From assembly GCA_001972305.1 (NCBI GenBank), contig BDDD01001777.1, forward strand, positions 112,204 to 176,203: a stretch of DNA of 64,000 nt, read 5' to 3'. Positions 12,102 to 21,762 of this stretch are shown piece by piece. Position numbers and translations under genes: made by a program. Positions within the stretch are counted from its first letter, which is position 1. Each line of letters starts with the position of its first letter. The stretch comes from Cephalotus follicularis. Lineage: Eukaryota > Streptophyta > Magnoliopsida > Oxalidales > Cephalotaceae. The notes under the pieces are model-generated. The model was given only the letters and a program-made list of their open reading frames with translations. It ran no database searches and was not told where the DNA came from.

Positions 12102-12440
12102 TGTTGTCCTCAAAAAATAATGATCCTCGGCTCTTGGTCCGAGAAGGACATTCTTTGTCATGTGTACGCTCCTCGGCACGGTCTGTTTGCCAAGCTTCTA
12201 GTCTTCTATGGACAGCTGGTCAAGTCTGTTGTGGACACGTGTCCATGTTTTTATAAACATATTTTTCCTCCATCAATATACATAGAAGCAAATTATAAAG
12301 ATTTAAGTACAATAAGATGCAAATTATAGAATCCAATAAGTTTTTGGTTAAATTGAAAAACTTGTTTTATATTTATTTGAGGTTAGGGTTCAATTCTTAA
12401 TCCCATTGTTTATAAAAAAAATATTACATGTGGTGCGGGG
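12102..12440. repeat. Duplicate of LTR end plus unit A right part
   Basis: These 339 bases match 7940-8278 with a single difference seen by eye (GTTGTTGG versus GTTTTTGG). They include the last ~175 bases of the solo LTR, its ATATA flank and the right part of unit A. The sequence then continues into unique AT-rich DNA (TAAATGCGGGG). It is the far end of the same tandem duplication that placed hAT sequence at 8277. Confidence 0.9.
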
Positions 12441-12801
12441 TAAATGCGGGGTGTGGATTGTGAGAGCTGAAAAAAATGTCATCTCTAAACACGGTCACGT
12501 GGGATGATGACGTTCCTTATCATGCATTATTGTTTTTTGTACAAATATAAGAATAATTTTTATTATAGTATCTTTTGTAGTTGTTTTTCAGTTTTTTGTT
12601 ATTGTCATTGTCTTTTCGCACTCTTTTGTATAAGCGAATTGCTTGTTAGTCTGTAACGGAATTTGTTATCATTATTTTATACTGACTTGTCTAGTTTATT
12701 AATGAATTGAATATCTATATATTCTATATAAAAAAACTATATATTCTAATCGAACTTTAGAAAGGCTAACGATAGTGCTTAGTTTTAAGTCTATCGATTG
12801 C
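12441..12801. other. Intergenic, nothing recognised
   Basis: AT-rich DNA with one GC-containing patch (CACGGTCACGTGGGATGATGACG near 12490). No gene or repeat end was found. Confidence 0.6.
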
Positions 12802-13199
12802 GAAAGTTTTGGGTATTTCTGAAACACCAAGTGTTAGTGTTTCGGGGTACTCAAAATTTTGATTTTTAGGGGTTAGGTTCTATATTTTATCCATTCAACG
12901 GTTAGATTTGATATTTCACATAAGTAGATCATCCATACCAATTTTCAAGACAATCAGATATCTATAAATATTCTATCTGTACAAAATAATTTCAAATGTA
13001 ATATTTTTTTTTCATTATTTGTCAATAAACAGTTGTGAAGATATATTATCTATAAATATCTTATTAACTTAAAAATTAATGTACATAATCTACGTTAATA
13101 AAATATTAAATCTATCAATTGAATTGATAAAATATAAAATCTAAATCCTTTAAAATCTAAGTATCCTGGAACATCAATACATAATGTTTCAAAACTTCC
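12802..13199. mobile_element. Fold-back MITE, copy 1
   Basis: The element is about 400 bases long and its left and right halves are imperfect reverse complements. The outer parts are GAAAGTTTTGGGTATTTCTG... and, read inward from the right, GGAAGTTTTGAAACATTATG.... The inner parts share AGATATCTATAAATATTCTA and its inverse around 12955 and 13050. Three relatives occur at 13.6, 20.9 and 21.4 kb. It is noncoding and its superfamily is unknown. Confidence 0.6.
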
Positions 13200-13629
13200 T
13201 CATATGAAGTCTTATTGACTACCTTGCCATTGCTAAGGTAAGGGGGTAGTAAGTGTGAGCGACCCAACCCCCACTTACCCCACAATTAGGTAGGTTTTAA
13301 TTGGAAATGCCTAGTTAACAACCATGACATCCTCATCCACGTGAATTTTATTAGAGTGTTAAAATCACAATAATTAATGTATAGTATCGTATACTATGTG
13401 CCAATATCTTTTTCCTTTGAAACACGAAACAATTATTGTCTCAACTTTTGTCAAATGTTTAATAATTATGATGAATTCTACGATGATCTCTTTTTTCACG
13501 AGCTTCAAACGAGTCTATGGTAATTCTAATACATGTAGTTGTTATTGTACCATTTCACAAGTTTGGTAATTAGTTACAAACATATAGCAGGTTTACTGTT
13601 AACCATTTTTATAAGTAGAATATTTAAGG
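13200..13629. other. Intergenic, nothing recognised
   Basis: AT-rich DNA without coding potential; only scattered short GC patches (13.25-13.3 kb). Confidence 0.5.
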
Positions 13630-13974
13630 TACACTTAAATTAGGTGTATAATCATTTTAATTAAGTTATTGATTATTAATATTTTTCAAATTTAACCGTT
13701 AGATCAAATATTTTATCAATCAATATAAATCATTCTTATAAATTTTTAAATCAATTTGATATCTATAGATATTATATTGAACATGTTAATCTTTTTTATG
13801 TGTATGAGCAAATTATAGAACGGTTAAACTTCTTATATACAAATGAAATAGTTAAAAATATTTAGTTGACTTGAAGGTTGGAATCAATGATCTTGATATA
13901 TAGAACATCATATTGAACGATTATATTTGAAAAATATTATTGACAAGTACGGTAATTATAGTGACATTGTACAT
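13630..13974. mobile_element. Fold-back MITE, copy 2, cut by LTR element
   Basis: This has the same inner motif (CAATTTGATATCTATAGATATT near 13753, followed by its inverse near 13860) as the other MITE copies. The sequence TACACTTAAATTAGGTGTATAA on the left has a counterpart ACATAACTTAGGTGTAATG just after 17045, so the 3.1 kb LTR element appears to have landed near the right end of the MITE. Confidence 0.5.
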
Positions 13975-14458
13975 TGATGTGGGAAAAAATCTGATATAAT
14001 CTAAACAAATAAGGTACTGACACGTGACCAATATCTCCTCTATTAAATGACTTAAAATCATGGTTATAAGGAGATAACGCCAGCCTTTAAGAAGATAAGG
14101 AAATGACCAATAAATCAGGTCATTTCCTAGGGACCAATAACTCCACCTCCTTAAAGTTAGCAGAGCAGTTACAATTCAAGAAAAAGATATATACCCCATG
14201 CAACACATTAAACAGGTCCATCAGTTTCTCTCAAACATATACACTATTCTTCTCTGTTAATACTAACTTTATCATCGGAGGGTCCCCGGGAGTAAAACTC
14301 TTGGGACTTCAATAGTTTATTCATTGTGTGTGTAGGGAAAACTATAGAACGCAAGAAGCAGACCACCGCCTAACACTCTTCGGAGCATCATCATCTCTTC
14401 CCCAACAAATAAACCTTTCGCACGCCAGAGGACTGTTATGGAACAATTTTCTGCATCA
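13975..14458 (+). repeat. Left LTR of LARD-like element
   Basis: TG...CA ends. It contains the conserved block CATCGGAGGGTCCCCGGGAG (14274-14293) shared, with variation, by most Tat-like LTRs in this window. Confidence 0.85.
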
Positions 14459-14789
14459 ACAGTTGGCGCCATCTGTGGGAACGACGTGATTTCATTCGAC
14501 CATGCCTCCAAAGAGAACAAACATTGCCGCTGCTCCAAGTCAAGCTCCTCTCGCCGGTGAGTAGTTCAACTAGTTTCTCCAAGAGATGAAGATGTTCACC
14601 ACCTTGCTGGCAAACAACCTGGCCAGCCAAAATCAAGCTGGACCAAGCTGACCAGCAGAACAAGAATTGGAGTTGGTATATACTTCGACATATCAAAAGT
14701 TCAACTATAACCCCATCGCACGGAATATCGGGGGTTCCGCTCCCCAGAGAGCAGACGAGGGTCTCGCTGCCCAGTCAGCGAGCGGGGGC

Positions 14790-14808
14790 TCGGGGGCAGC
14801 GCCCCCGA
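14790..14808. repeat. GC hairpin in element leader
   Basis: Perfect 8-base stem TCGGGGGC / GCCCCCGA with an AGC loop, in the leader of the LARD-like element. Function unknown. Confidence 0.7.
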
Positions 14809-14969
14809 AAGGTCACCGGAAATATTAAATCATACAACAAGCACAAGCCTCACTAAGAGGCCAGGCGAAACCCGCTAAGGGAGGCAAGACGCCTTCCAAG
14901 GCGGTCAGAGATTGATACATCTCTGAGGATAGAGTCTTCCAGTGCAAGGGATCAGACCTCGATACTCGA

Positions 14970-15628
14970 AGCCAGACCTGTGAGATGAAAGTCAGAGCAC
15001 AAAAGCTCGAAATCAGACCTCGGAGATGGAAGTCAGAGCACAAAAGCTTGAAGCCAGACCTCAGAATGGAAGTCATAGCACAAAATCTCGAAACCAGACC
15101 TCGGAGATGGAAGTCAAAGCACAAAAGCTTGAAGCCAGACCTCGAAGATGGAAATCGGAGCACAAAATCTCAAAGCCATACCTTGGAGATGGAATTCAGA
15201 GCACAAAAGCTCGAATCTAGACCTGAGAGATGGAAGTCAGAGCACAAAATGCTCGAAGCCAGACCTCGGAGATGGAAGTCAGAGCAAAAAAGCTTGAAGC
15301 TAGACCTCGGAGATGGAAGTCAGAGCACAAAAACTCAAAGCCAGACCTTAGAGATGGAAGTCAGAGTACAAAAGCTCGAAGCCAGACCTCGAAGATGGAA
15401 GTTAGAGCACAAAATCTCGAAGCCAGACCTCGGAGATGGAAGTCAGAGCATAAAAGCTTGAAGCCAGACCTCGAAGGTGGAAATTAGAGCACAAAATCTT
15501 AAAGCCAAACCTTGGAGATGGAATTCAGAGCACAAAAGCTCGAAGCCAGACTTGAGAGATGGAAGTCAGAGCATAAAAAGCTCGAAGCCAGACCTCGTAA
15601 TTAAAGGTCAGAGCTCAAAAACTCAAAA
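14970..15628 (+). repeat. 41-base minisatellite with higher-order duplication
   Basis: About sixteen head-to-tail units of 41 bases (two of 42, one of 40) share the core CCAGACCTCGGAGATGGAAG and end in AGCACAAAAGCTC or close variants. Units 3-8 and 11-16 match one another in order by diagnostic variants: AATCTC ending, AGCTT ending, TTGGAGATGGAATTC unit, 42-base unit. This indicates a block duplication of about eight units (~330 bases). Because 41 is not a multiple of three, open frames across it rotate and are not a protein. Confidence 0.9.
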
Positions 15629-15633
15629 CCAGA

Positions 15634-15884
15634 GAAGACTCCCACGAGGAGCATCAGAGAAGACTCCCACGAGGAGCACCATAAAAAACTCCCAAGAGGA
15701 GTAACAGAGAATACTCTCAAGAGGAGCACTAGAGAAGACTCCCACGAGAATCATCAGAGAAGACTCCCAAGAGGAGCACCGGAGAAAACTCCCAAGAGGA
15801 GTACCAGAGAAGACTCCCACGATGAGCATCAGAGAAGACTCCCAAGAGGAGCACCAGAGAAAACTCCCAAGATGAGTACTAGAA
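15634..15884 (+). repeat. 25-base minisatellite
   Basis: Ten units of 25 bases have the form AGAGAAGACTCCCAAGAGG + AGCACC. Units 5-7 and 8-10 correspond in order (CATC, CACC, TACC endings), pointing to a three-unit higher-order step of 75 bases. It lies directly after the 41-base array. Confidence 0.9.
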
Positions 15885-16556
15885 AAGACTCATACGGGAG
15901 AAAATCAACGAAAGACTTCCAAGGAAGCAAAAATCATGGTCTGCAAACCCGTAAGAACTTATCAGACCAGACCTAAACTATCGTATCTTGATCTGAGAAC
16001 ACGTAAGAACTCGCAAAGGTCAAGAAGTAGGATGAGCTCTTTGATACAAGTGCCCCCATGAGGGGCTAGAAAGCTCAGTCGACCCGGTCTGAAATATATC
16101 AGACCAGTACGAGATTCTGGTTTGCAAACCCATAAGAACTTGTTGGACTAGAAACAAATCTTGGACCAGAAACAAATCTTGGTTTGCGAACACATAAGAA
16201 CTTGCAAAGATCAAGTCCCGTAGTCTGAGCGCTTTAATATAAGTGCCGCCATGAGGGGCTAAAAAGCTCAGGCGACATCCAAGTCTCAAGCAGACTAAAG
16301 CTTTAGAACAAGCTTCTCAAAGACTTCTACGGAAGCACTAAGACTCCCAAGAGGAGTAACCAGAGCAAAGCTTTAATACAGGTCCACAGCTCTGCCAGGC
16401 TTAAATACAATTTTCAAGAAGACTCCTAAGGGAACAATCAGAGCAGGTCCGCATCTCTGCAAAGCTTCAATACAAGCATCCAAGGTCTACTCAGACTACC
16501 TCACAAATGCTTCTCCTCCTCTGTAAGTACAGAAAAAGAGGACCAGAGGGGGCATA

Positions 16557-17040
16557 TGATGTGGGAAAAAACCTAATATAGTCTAAACAAATAAGACACT
16601 GACATGTGGCTAATATCTCCTCTATTAAATGGCTTAAAATTATGGTCATAACGAGATAACGCCATCCTTTAAGAAGATAAGGAAATGACCAATAAATCAG
16701 GCCATTTCCTATAGACGAATAACTCCACCTCTTTAAAGTTAGCAGAGCAGTTACAATTCAAGAAAATGATATATACCCCCTTCAACACTTTACACAGGTC
16801 AGTCAGTTTCTCTCAGACATATACATTCTTCTTCTCTACCAACACTAACTTTATCATCGGAGGGTCCTCGGGAGTAAAACTCTTGAGATTTTGATAGTTT
16901 ATTCACTGCGTGTGCAGGGAAAACCAGAGAACGCAGGAAGCAGATCACCGCCTAACACTCTTCGGAGCATCGTCATCTCTTCCTTAACAAATAAACCTTC
17001 CGCACGCTGGAGGACTGTTGTGGAACAATTTTCTGCATCA
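16557..17040 (+). repeat. Right LTR of LARD-like element
   Basis: Same ends and length as the left LTR. It is preceded by a polypurine tract. No matching 5-base target duplication is evident beyond it. Confidence 0.85.
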
Positions 17041-17966
17041 TCACACATAACTTAGGTGTAATGTCATCCTATAATATGTATTCCCTTTTCTAAAACATGT
17101 AACTAGTATAGTAAACCATGTGTGTTAAAGTTCAATAAAACCAGTAAAATTTGTGACTTACAAAAAAATCCCAAAAACGATAATAAACAAATAACATTAT
17201 TGTAAAAGTCAATTCTTACGATAAAATGTAAAAAAAAATGGTAAAGTTTATAATAAACAGAAAAATACAAAAAAAAAATGGTAAAGTCTAACGATTATGA
17301 TAAAATATAAGTCACTATGTAATTTACCTGAACAATAAAAGTTTAAAGAAAACTAAACATGGTAACCATAATGTAAACATAAAACCAATTAATAAATAAC
17401 AATGCACTTGTAAATGATAACAATACTGTAAAATGACAAGAAATTTAATAAAGATAACAAATTATGCAAAGAATAATTATACCGTAAACATCAACCAAAT
17501 AGTGAATATGGTAAAGATACGTAAACATCAAAGCAAATAGTAAATGATAAGAAATTTAATAAACGATAACAAAATATGTAAAAGATAATCATTTCATTAA
17601 AGTGTAACAAACATCGAAAAGTTATTAAAGTTAAAAAGTAAAAGAATAACGAGATTAACATATATTGTAGAATTGTTAACAAAGATGATAAGGAATTTGA
17701 TAAAAGACAACAAAATACGTAAAGAACAATCATTTCATTAAACAATAATAAATATTGTAGAGTTATTAAAATTGAATGTAAATTATAACGATATTGTAAA
17801 ATGATTACAAATGATGTAGAACTATTAACGGTTACAGTGAATGATAACGAGAATGTAGTACAATAACAAATATAAATGATATTTTAAAGTAAGTTTTTAA
17901 GTTTTTTTTAACATTGCAAACCTTGAATAAATATAACATTTTAACTAATAACGAGATATTTGTTCA
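17041..17966. other. AT-rich intergenic with degenerate repeats
   Basis: There is no gene. A motif close to GATAAGAAATTTAATAAACG followed by AACAAAATATGTAAAG recurs near 17426, 17537 and 17690, with ATCATTTCATTAAA following in two of them. Spacing is irregular, so it is a decayed local repeat. Minus-strand frames here are chance AT-rich readings. Confidence 0.5.
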
Positions 17967-18121
17967 CAAAAAATTTGTGGTACTTGAGTAATGTTCTTAT
18001 AAACATTCGACTGTGGCTATTTTAAAAGTGTTTGTAAATTAGATATGATATGTGATATTTGTTTTTAAAATTTATGTACGGTATGTCAAGTGTTTCAAAA
18101 TTAGACATGATACCTAAATTT

Positions 18122-18761
18122 TAGAGTTGCAAGTGGTCTGAGCCGGGCTGAACCGCGGCCTGGACCGTTCGGGACCGGCGAAAGGCGGTTCGGTTCGTAA
18201 ACCGGCCCGCTTTTCTCACGGTCCGGGCCGGTCCGATTCATGGAGCTAAAAAGTGAGAACCGAACAGGCCCGTGAACCTTAACTGTAAGCGAGGCGGGCC
18301 CGTCCGGGCCGGTTCAGTTCATATTGGCGTTGACGTGTATGATAGGCGTTGACGTCTATCTCTTTATACGTTGACACCTTTGGTTCTTTGCGTTGACATC
18401 ATAAGCTTCTGTTCGATTTTCGCTTTATTCACGTTGACGCGTATGTATGACATTGACGCTAATGTCATTTGAGTTGACTTCATTTGCCTTGTGCGTTAAC
18501 GTCCATTTCAATTTGAGAATCCTTTTGTGTGTGGCTGTCTTTGGCGTTGACGTGTACCATAGGCGTTGACGTTTATCTCCGGTTCACGGTCCAGTTCGGT
18601 CCGGTTCAACGGTTCTGAACACTCTGAACCGGTCCGGACCGCTCTCAAGGATCGGTTTAACCACGGGTCTGCCACGTGGCACACGGTTCGGGCCGGTTCA
18701 AGGACCACATGGGCCGGTTCGGGCCGGTTTCACGGTTCGAACCGGCCCACTTGCAACTCTA
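18122..18761. mobile_element. hAT-type MITE with TTGAC cluster
   Basis: The terminal inverted repeats are perfect over 15 bases (TAGAGTTGCAAGTGG). The flanking 8-base target duplication is CTAAATTT / CTAATTTT with one mismatch. The homologous empty site without insertion is at about 19785-19800. GGTTCGG/CCGGCCC subterminal repeats occupy both ends, as in hAT elements. The middle (18330-18570) holds nine TTGAC cores, all on the plus strand, mostly as CGTTGACG. It has no coding capacity, so it is non-autonomous. Confidence 0.9.
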
Positions 18762-19067
18762 CTAATTTTATAAAATTAGGTTTCTACTTGACATTTCCAC
18801 AAATGAGCATGACATTTGGCGGGGGTCGGCCTAAAAAGTATTATTCCTACCCCTATCCCTATCCCTACCATACAAGAATGTCTATTATGTTGTTTTAGCA
18901 GCTTAGCCATAAGCTTTACAGAATATGATAATAGGGTGGTATGCTTTGTGGTTATATTTTATAGATATTTTTGGGTAGACATGTCATAAAAACGATAAGA
19001 ATTCAGAGTGTATAAAAATATAACACTATGTCATAAACTACTAATACATATTATTAATATTGCTTGT

Positions 19068-19638
19068 TGATATGAGAAAAATCCTGTATAAGCTTGGTGA
19101 CACGCGCCTCAAGGGAAGGGCAACAGGTGTCCTCCAAGGGCATGGGCACGTGACACATATCATGTCAACCAGGAAAAAAGCCGCCTAAACAGACTGACAG
19201 GCCACCAAGGCCGTCAGGTCAGACTTGCACGCCCCCGCAGCCACTCAAATAGGCTGACACCCCATCACGTCAATATAGGAAAAGAGACTGACATACCGGT
19301 ACAGCCCTCCAATCCATTAATGGGCTTGCGACCATAGCCACCAAATGGGGAGGAAATTAAGGGAAATGCTAGGACCACTGACATTCTTTCCCTAGGGGCA
19401 ATCAACTCTCGATTAGACGCTTATCAGTCACAGACATTCCTATAAATACCAGTTCAACAGTCGATACAAAGGTCAGCCAATTTCTAGCACACAAAGAACC
19501 TGAATACTCTCTGTACAACTGCTAACTTGAGCGTCGGAGTGTCCCCGGGAGAACAACCTCCTGGATATTCTACCTTTCTCTCTTGCTTGTGCATGGATCA
19601 CCAGCCATTACTAGATACCCTTTCTCGGACAGATTCCA
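19068..19638 (+). mobile_element. LTR-like sequence in duplication B, copy 1, fossil
   Basis: TGATATGAGAAAAATCC to GACAGATTCCA, about 571 bases, with a TATA box (TATAAATACC at 19441) and the conserved block GCGTCGGAGTGTCCCCGGGA (19531-19550) seen in Tat-like LTRs. There is no internal region and no second LTR of its own; the similar sequence at 20068 arises from the tandem duplication. Target duplications are not clear. Confidence 0.65.
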
Positions 19639-19640
19639 GC

Positions 19641-20640
19641 CACAAAAAATTTGTGGTACTTGAGTAATGTTCTTATAAACATTCGACTGTGGCTATTTTA
19701 AAAGTGTTTGTAAATTAGATATGATATGTGATATTCGTTTTTAAAATTTATGTACTTCAAGTGTTTCAAAATTAGACATGATACCTAAATTTATAAAATT
19801 AGGTTTCTACTTGTCATTTCCACAAATGAGCATGACATTTGAAATCAATTTAATAGTTAGGCGGGGTCGGCCTAAAAAGTATTATTCCTACCCCTACCAT
19901 ACAAGAATGCCTATTATGTTGTTTTAGCAGCTTAGCCATAAGCTTTGCTGAATATGATAAGAGGGTGGTATGCTTTGTGGTTATATTTTATAGATACTTT
20001 TGGGTAGACATGTCATAAAAAGAATAAGAATTCAGAGCGTATAATACAGATTATTAATATTGCTTGTTGATATGAGAAAAATCCTGTATAAACCTGGTGA
20101 CACGCGCCTCAAGGAAGGGCAGTAGGTGTCCTCCAAGGGCATGGGCACGTGGCACATATCATGTCAACCAGGGAAAAAGTCGCATAAACAGACTGACAGG
20201 TCACCAAGGCCGTCAGGTCAGACTTGTACGCCCCCGCAGCCACTCAAATAGGCTGACACCCCATCACGTCAATATGGGAAAAGAGACTGACATGCCGGCA
20301 CAACTCTCCAATCCATTAATGGGCTTGCGGCCATAGCCACCAAATGAGGAGGAGATTAAGAGAAATGCTAGGACCACTGACATTCTTTCCCTAGGGGCAA
20401 CAAACTCCCGACTAGACGCTCATCAGTCACAGACATTCCTATAAATACCAGTTCAACAGTCGATACAAATGTCAGCCGATTTCTAGCACACAAAGAACCT
20501 GAATACTCTCTGTACAACTGCTAACTTGAGCATCGGAGTGTCCCCGGGAGAACAACCTCCTGGACCTTCTACCTTTCTCTCTTGCTTGTGCATGGATCAC
20601 CAGCCATTACTAGATACCCTTTCTCGGACAGATTCCAGCG
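19641..20640. repeat. Tandem duplication B, copy 2 (empty site)
   Basis: About 1.0 kb matching copy 1. At the position where copy 1 holds the hAT MITE, this copy reads straight through CCTAAATTTATAAAATTAGG with a single 8-base target. It contains the second LTR-like sequence (20068-20637). The region after 20640 is unrelated. Confidence 0.9.
20068..20637 (+). mobile_element. LTR-like sequence in duplication B, copy 2, fossil
   Basis: Near-identical to 19068-19638, same ends, TATA box (20440-20449) and conserved CCCCGGGAG block. It has no coding parts. Confidence 0.65.
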
Positions 20641-20894
20641 TTACCCTAAAACAAATCAAGCCCTAAACGTGGGGTGTTGTTGAAGGAAAGATTTCTACAT
20701 CAATACTTGTATTTATTTAAATGGTGTTTTTTTTTATATAAATACACATGTCACCAAACTTCTTTGAATGCATTTGTAACTCCACCCGTTTATTAAAAAT
20801 CCAAAAACCGATCATTTATTATACTTAGCACCATCTTAAACAATTCTACCTTTTGTTCAAAATCACCAAATCTCGATAGTGCCCTAAAAAAGAA

Positions 20895-21300
20895 TATTTT
20901 ATTTTACACTGACGTAGATAAGTTTTTTCACACATTTCACTATTTTAAGAACTTGTAGATAAATTTTTATAAATCCAATAATTTAATTGAACGTTCGATT
21001 TATGTAGATTACCTTTGTAAATTTTCAAGTCAATTGGATAACTATAGATACTTTTTTCTGTATATTTATACAGAAAAATTCAACAGTTGTAATAAAAAAT
21101 CACTGTGTATAAATGTAAAATAATAGAATAGTTATAGATATTCAATTAATTTAAAAATTTACAGAGGTGATCTATATATATAGAACATTGAATTGAATGA
21201 CTGAATTTGTAAAATATTAATCTAAAGTATTGAAATTGTGAAGGGTGTAGAAGAGTTTCTCTACACTGGTATAGAGGGAAATAATACTCTATCCCAAATG
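20895..21300. mobile_element. Fold-back MITE, copy 3
   Basis: The left outer part ACACTGACGTAGATAAG...TTTCAC is mirrored by GTGAAGGGTGTAGAAG...CACTGG on the right. The inner part GTCAATTGGATAACTATAGA near 21033 is mirrored by TTATAGATATTCAATTAA near 21133. It is noncoding. Exact ends are approximate. Confidence 0.55.
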
Positions 21301-21365
21301 GATATCTCTTTCTAAAGTGAAAACAATTCGATCACAATACCCCAAAAGAGTCTCTTTATAAATAT

Positions 21366-21762
21366 GAGAAAACTTGGTTTCACACTAACATAGAGTTAAG
21401 TCCTTTAACCATTTTCAGTTTGAATTATTTAGGGTTAAAGTTTTTAAACCTAACAGTAGACTTTAATGTTTTATCTATAAAGATCATATGTATTCATTAT
21501 CAAGTCAATTAGATATTTATAGATATTCTATTTATATACTTTTGCACAAAAAAAAAATCAACAATTATATGAGTTTTACTGTAAATTATTTACAATCTAA
21601 TTTGTATAAAAGTATATAAATGAAATATCTATAAAAATTTAATTAACTAGAAAATTGATATGCATTATCTTCATTGGTAAACCATTAATTTCAACATTTA
21701 AATTTAAAAAATGTTAATCTCAAATAATTTAAATTGAATAGCGGCCGAAACCAAAGTTTCTC
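21366..21762. mobile_element. Fold-back MITE, copy 4
   Basis: Outer ends GAGAAAACTTGGTTTC and GAAACCAAAGTTTCTC are inverted repeats. The inner halves (GTCAATTAGATATTTATAGA and its inverse) match the other copies. Noncoding. Confidence 0.65.

Larger units (their letters stand above)
13975..17040 (+). mobile_element. LARD-like non-autonomous LTR element, fossil
   Basis: Two 484-base LTRs (13975-14458 and 16557-17040) start TGATGTGGG and end TTTCTGCATCA. A primer-binding-like TTGGCGCCATCTGTGGGAA follows the left LTR (14463 on), and a purine tract (GAGGGGGCATA) precedes the right LTR. The internal 2.1 kb has only a short gag-like start near 14503 and otherwise consists of a GC hairpin (14790-14808), two minisatellite arrays and a ~200-base repeated segment (15.93-16.28 kb). 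No pol domain is visible, so it resembles large retrotransposon derivatives that depend on a partner, here probably a Tat-like gypsy with the same primer site. The LTRs differ at roughly a tenth of positions by eye, which suggests a rather old insertion. Confidence 0.8.
17967..19640. repeat. Tandem duplication B, copy 1 (with hAT MITE)
   Basis: The copy starts CACAAAAAATTTGTGGTACT and ends TCTCGGACAGATTCCAGC. It matches 19641-20640 closely except that it contains the 640-base hAT MITE at 18122-18761 and a few small differences. It carries flank DNA followed by an LTR-like sequence. Confidence 0.9.

Noticed and set aside
12060-12329. Open frame running through the N gap
   Set aside because: It uses the Ns, and the rest is LTR sequence also found at 7.9-8.2 kb.
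14985-15704. Repeat protein encoded by the 41-base array
   Set aside because: The unit length is not a multiple of three, open frames occur in several overlapping frames and none has a leader or domain. It is a minisatellite with few stop codons.
14970-15884. CRISPR-like array
   Set aside because: Units are contiguous without unique spacers, and the DNA is from a plant nucleus.
13960-17050. Target duplication of the LARD-like element
   Set aside because: The five bases before 13975 (TACAT) and after 17040 (TCACA) do not match; I leave it as not evident.
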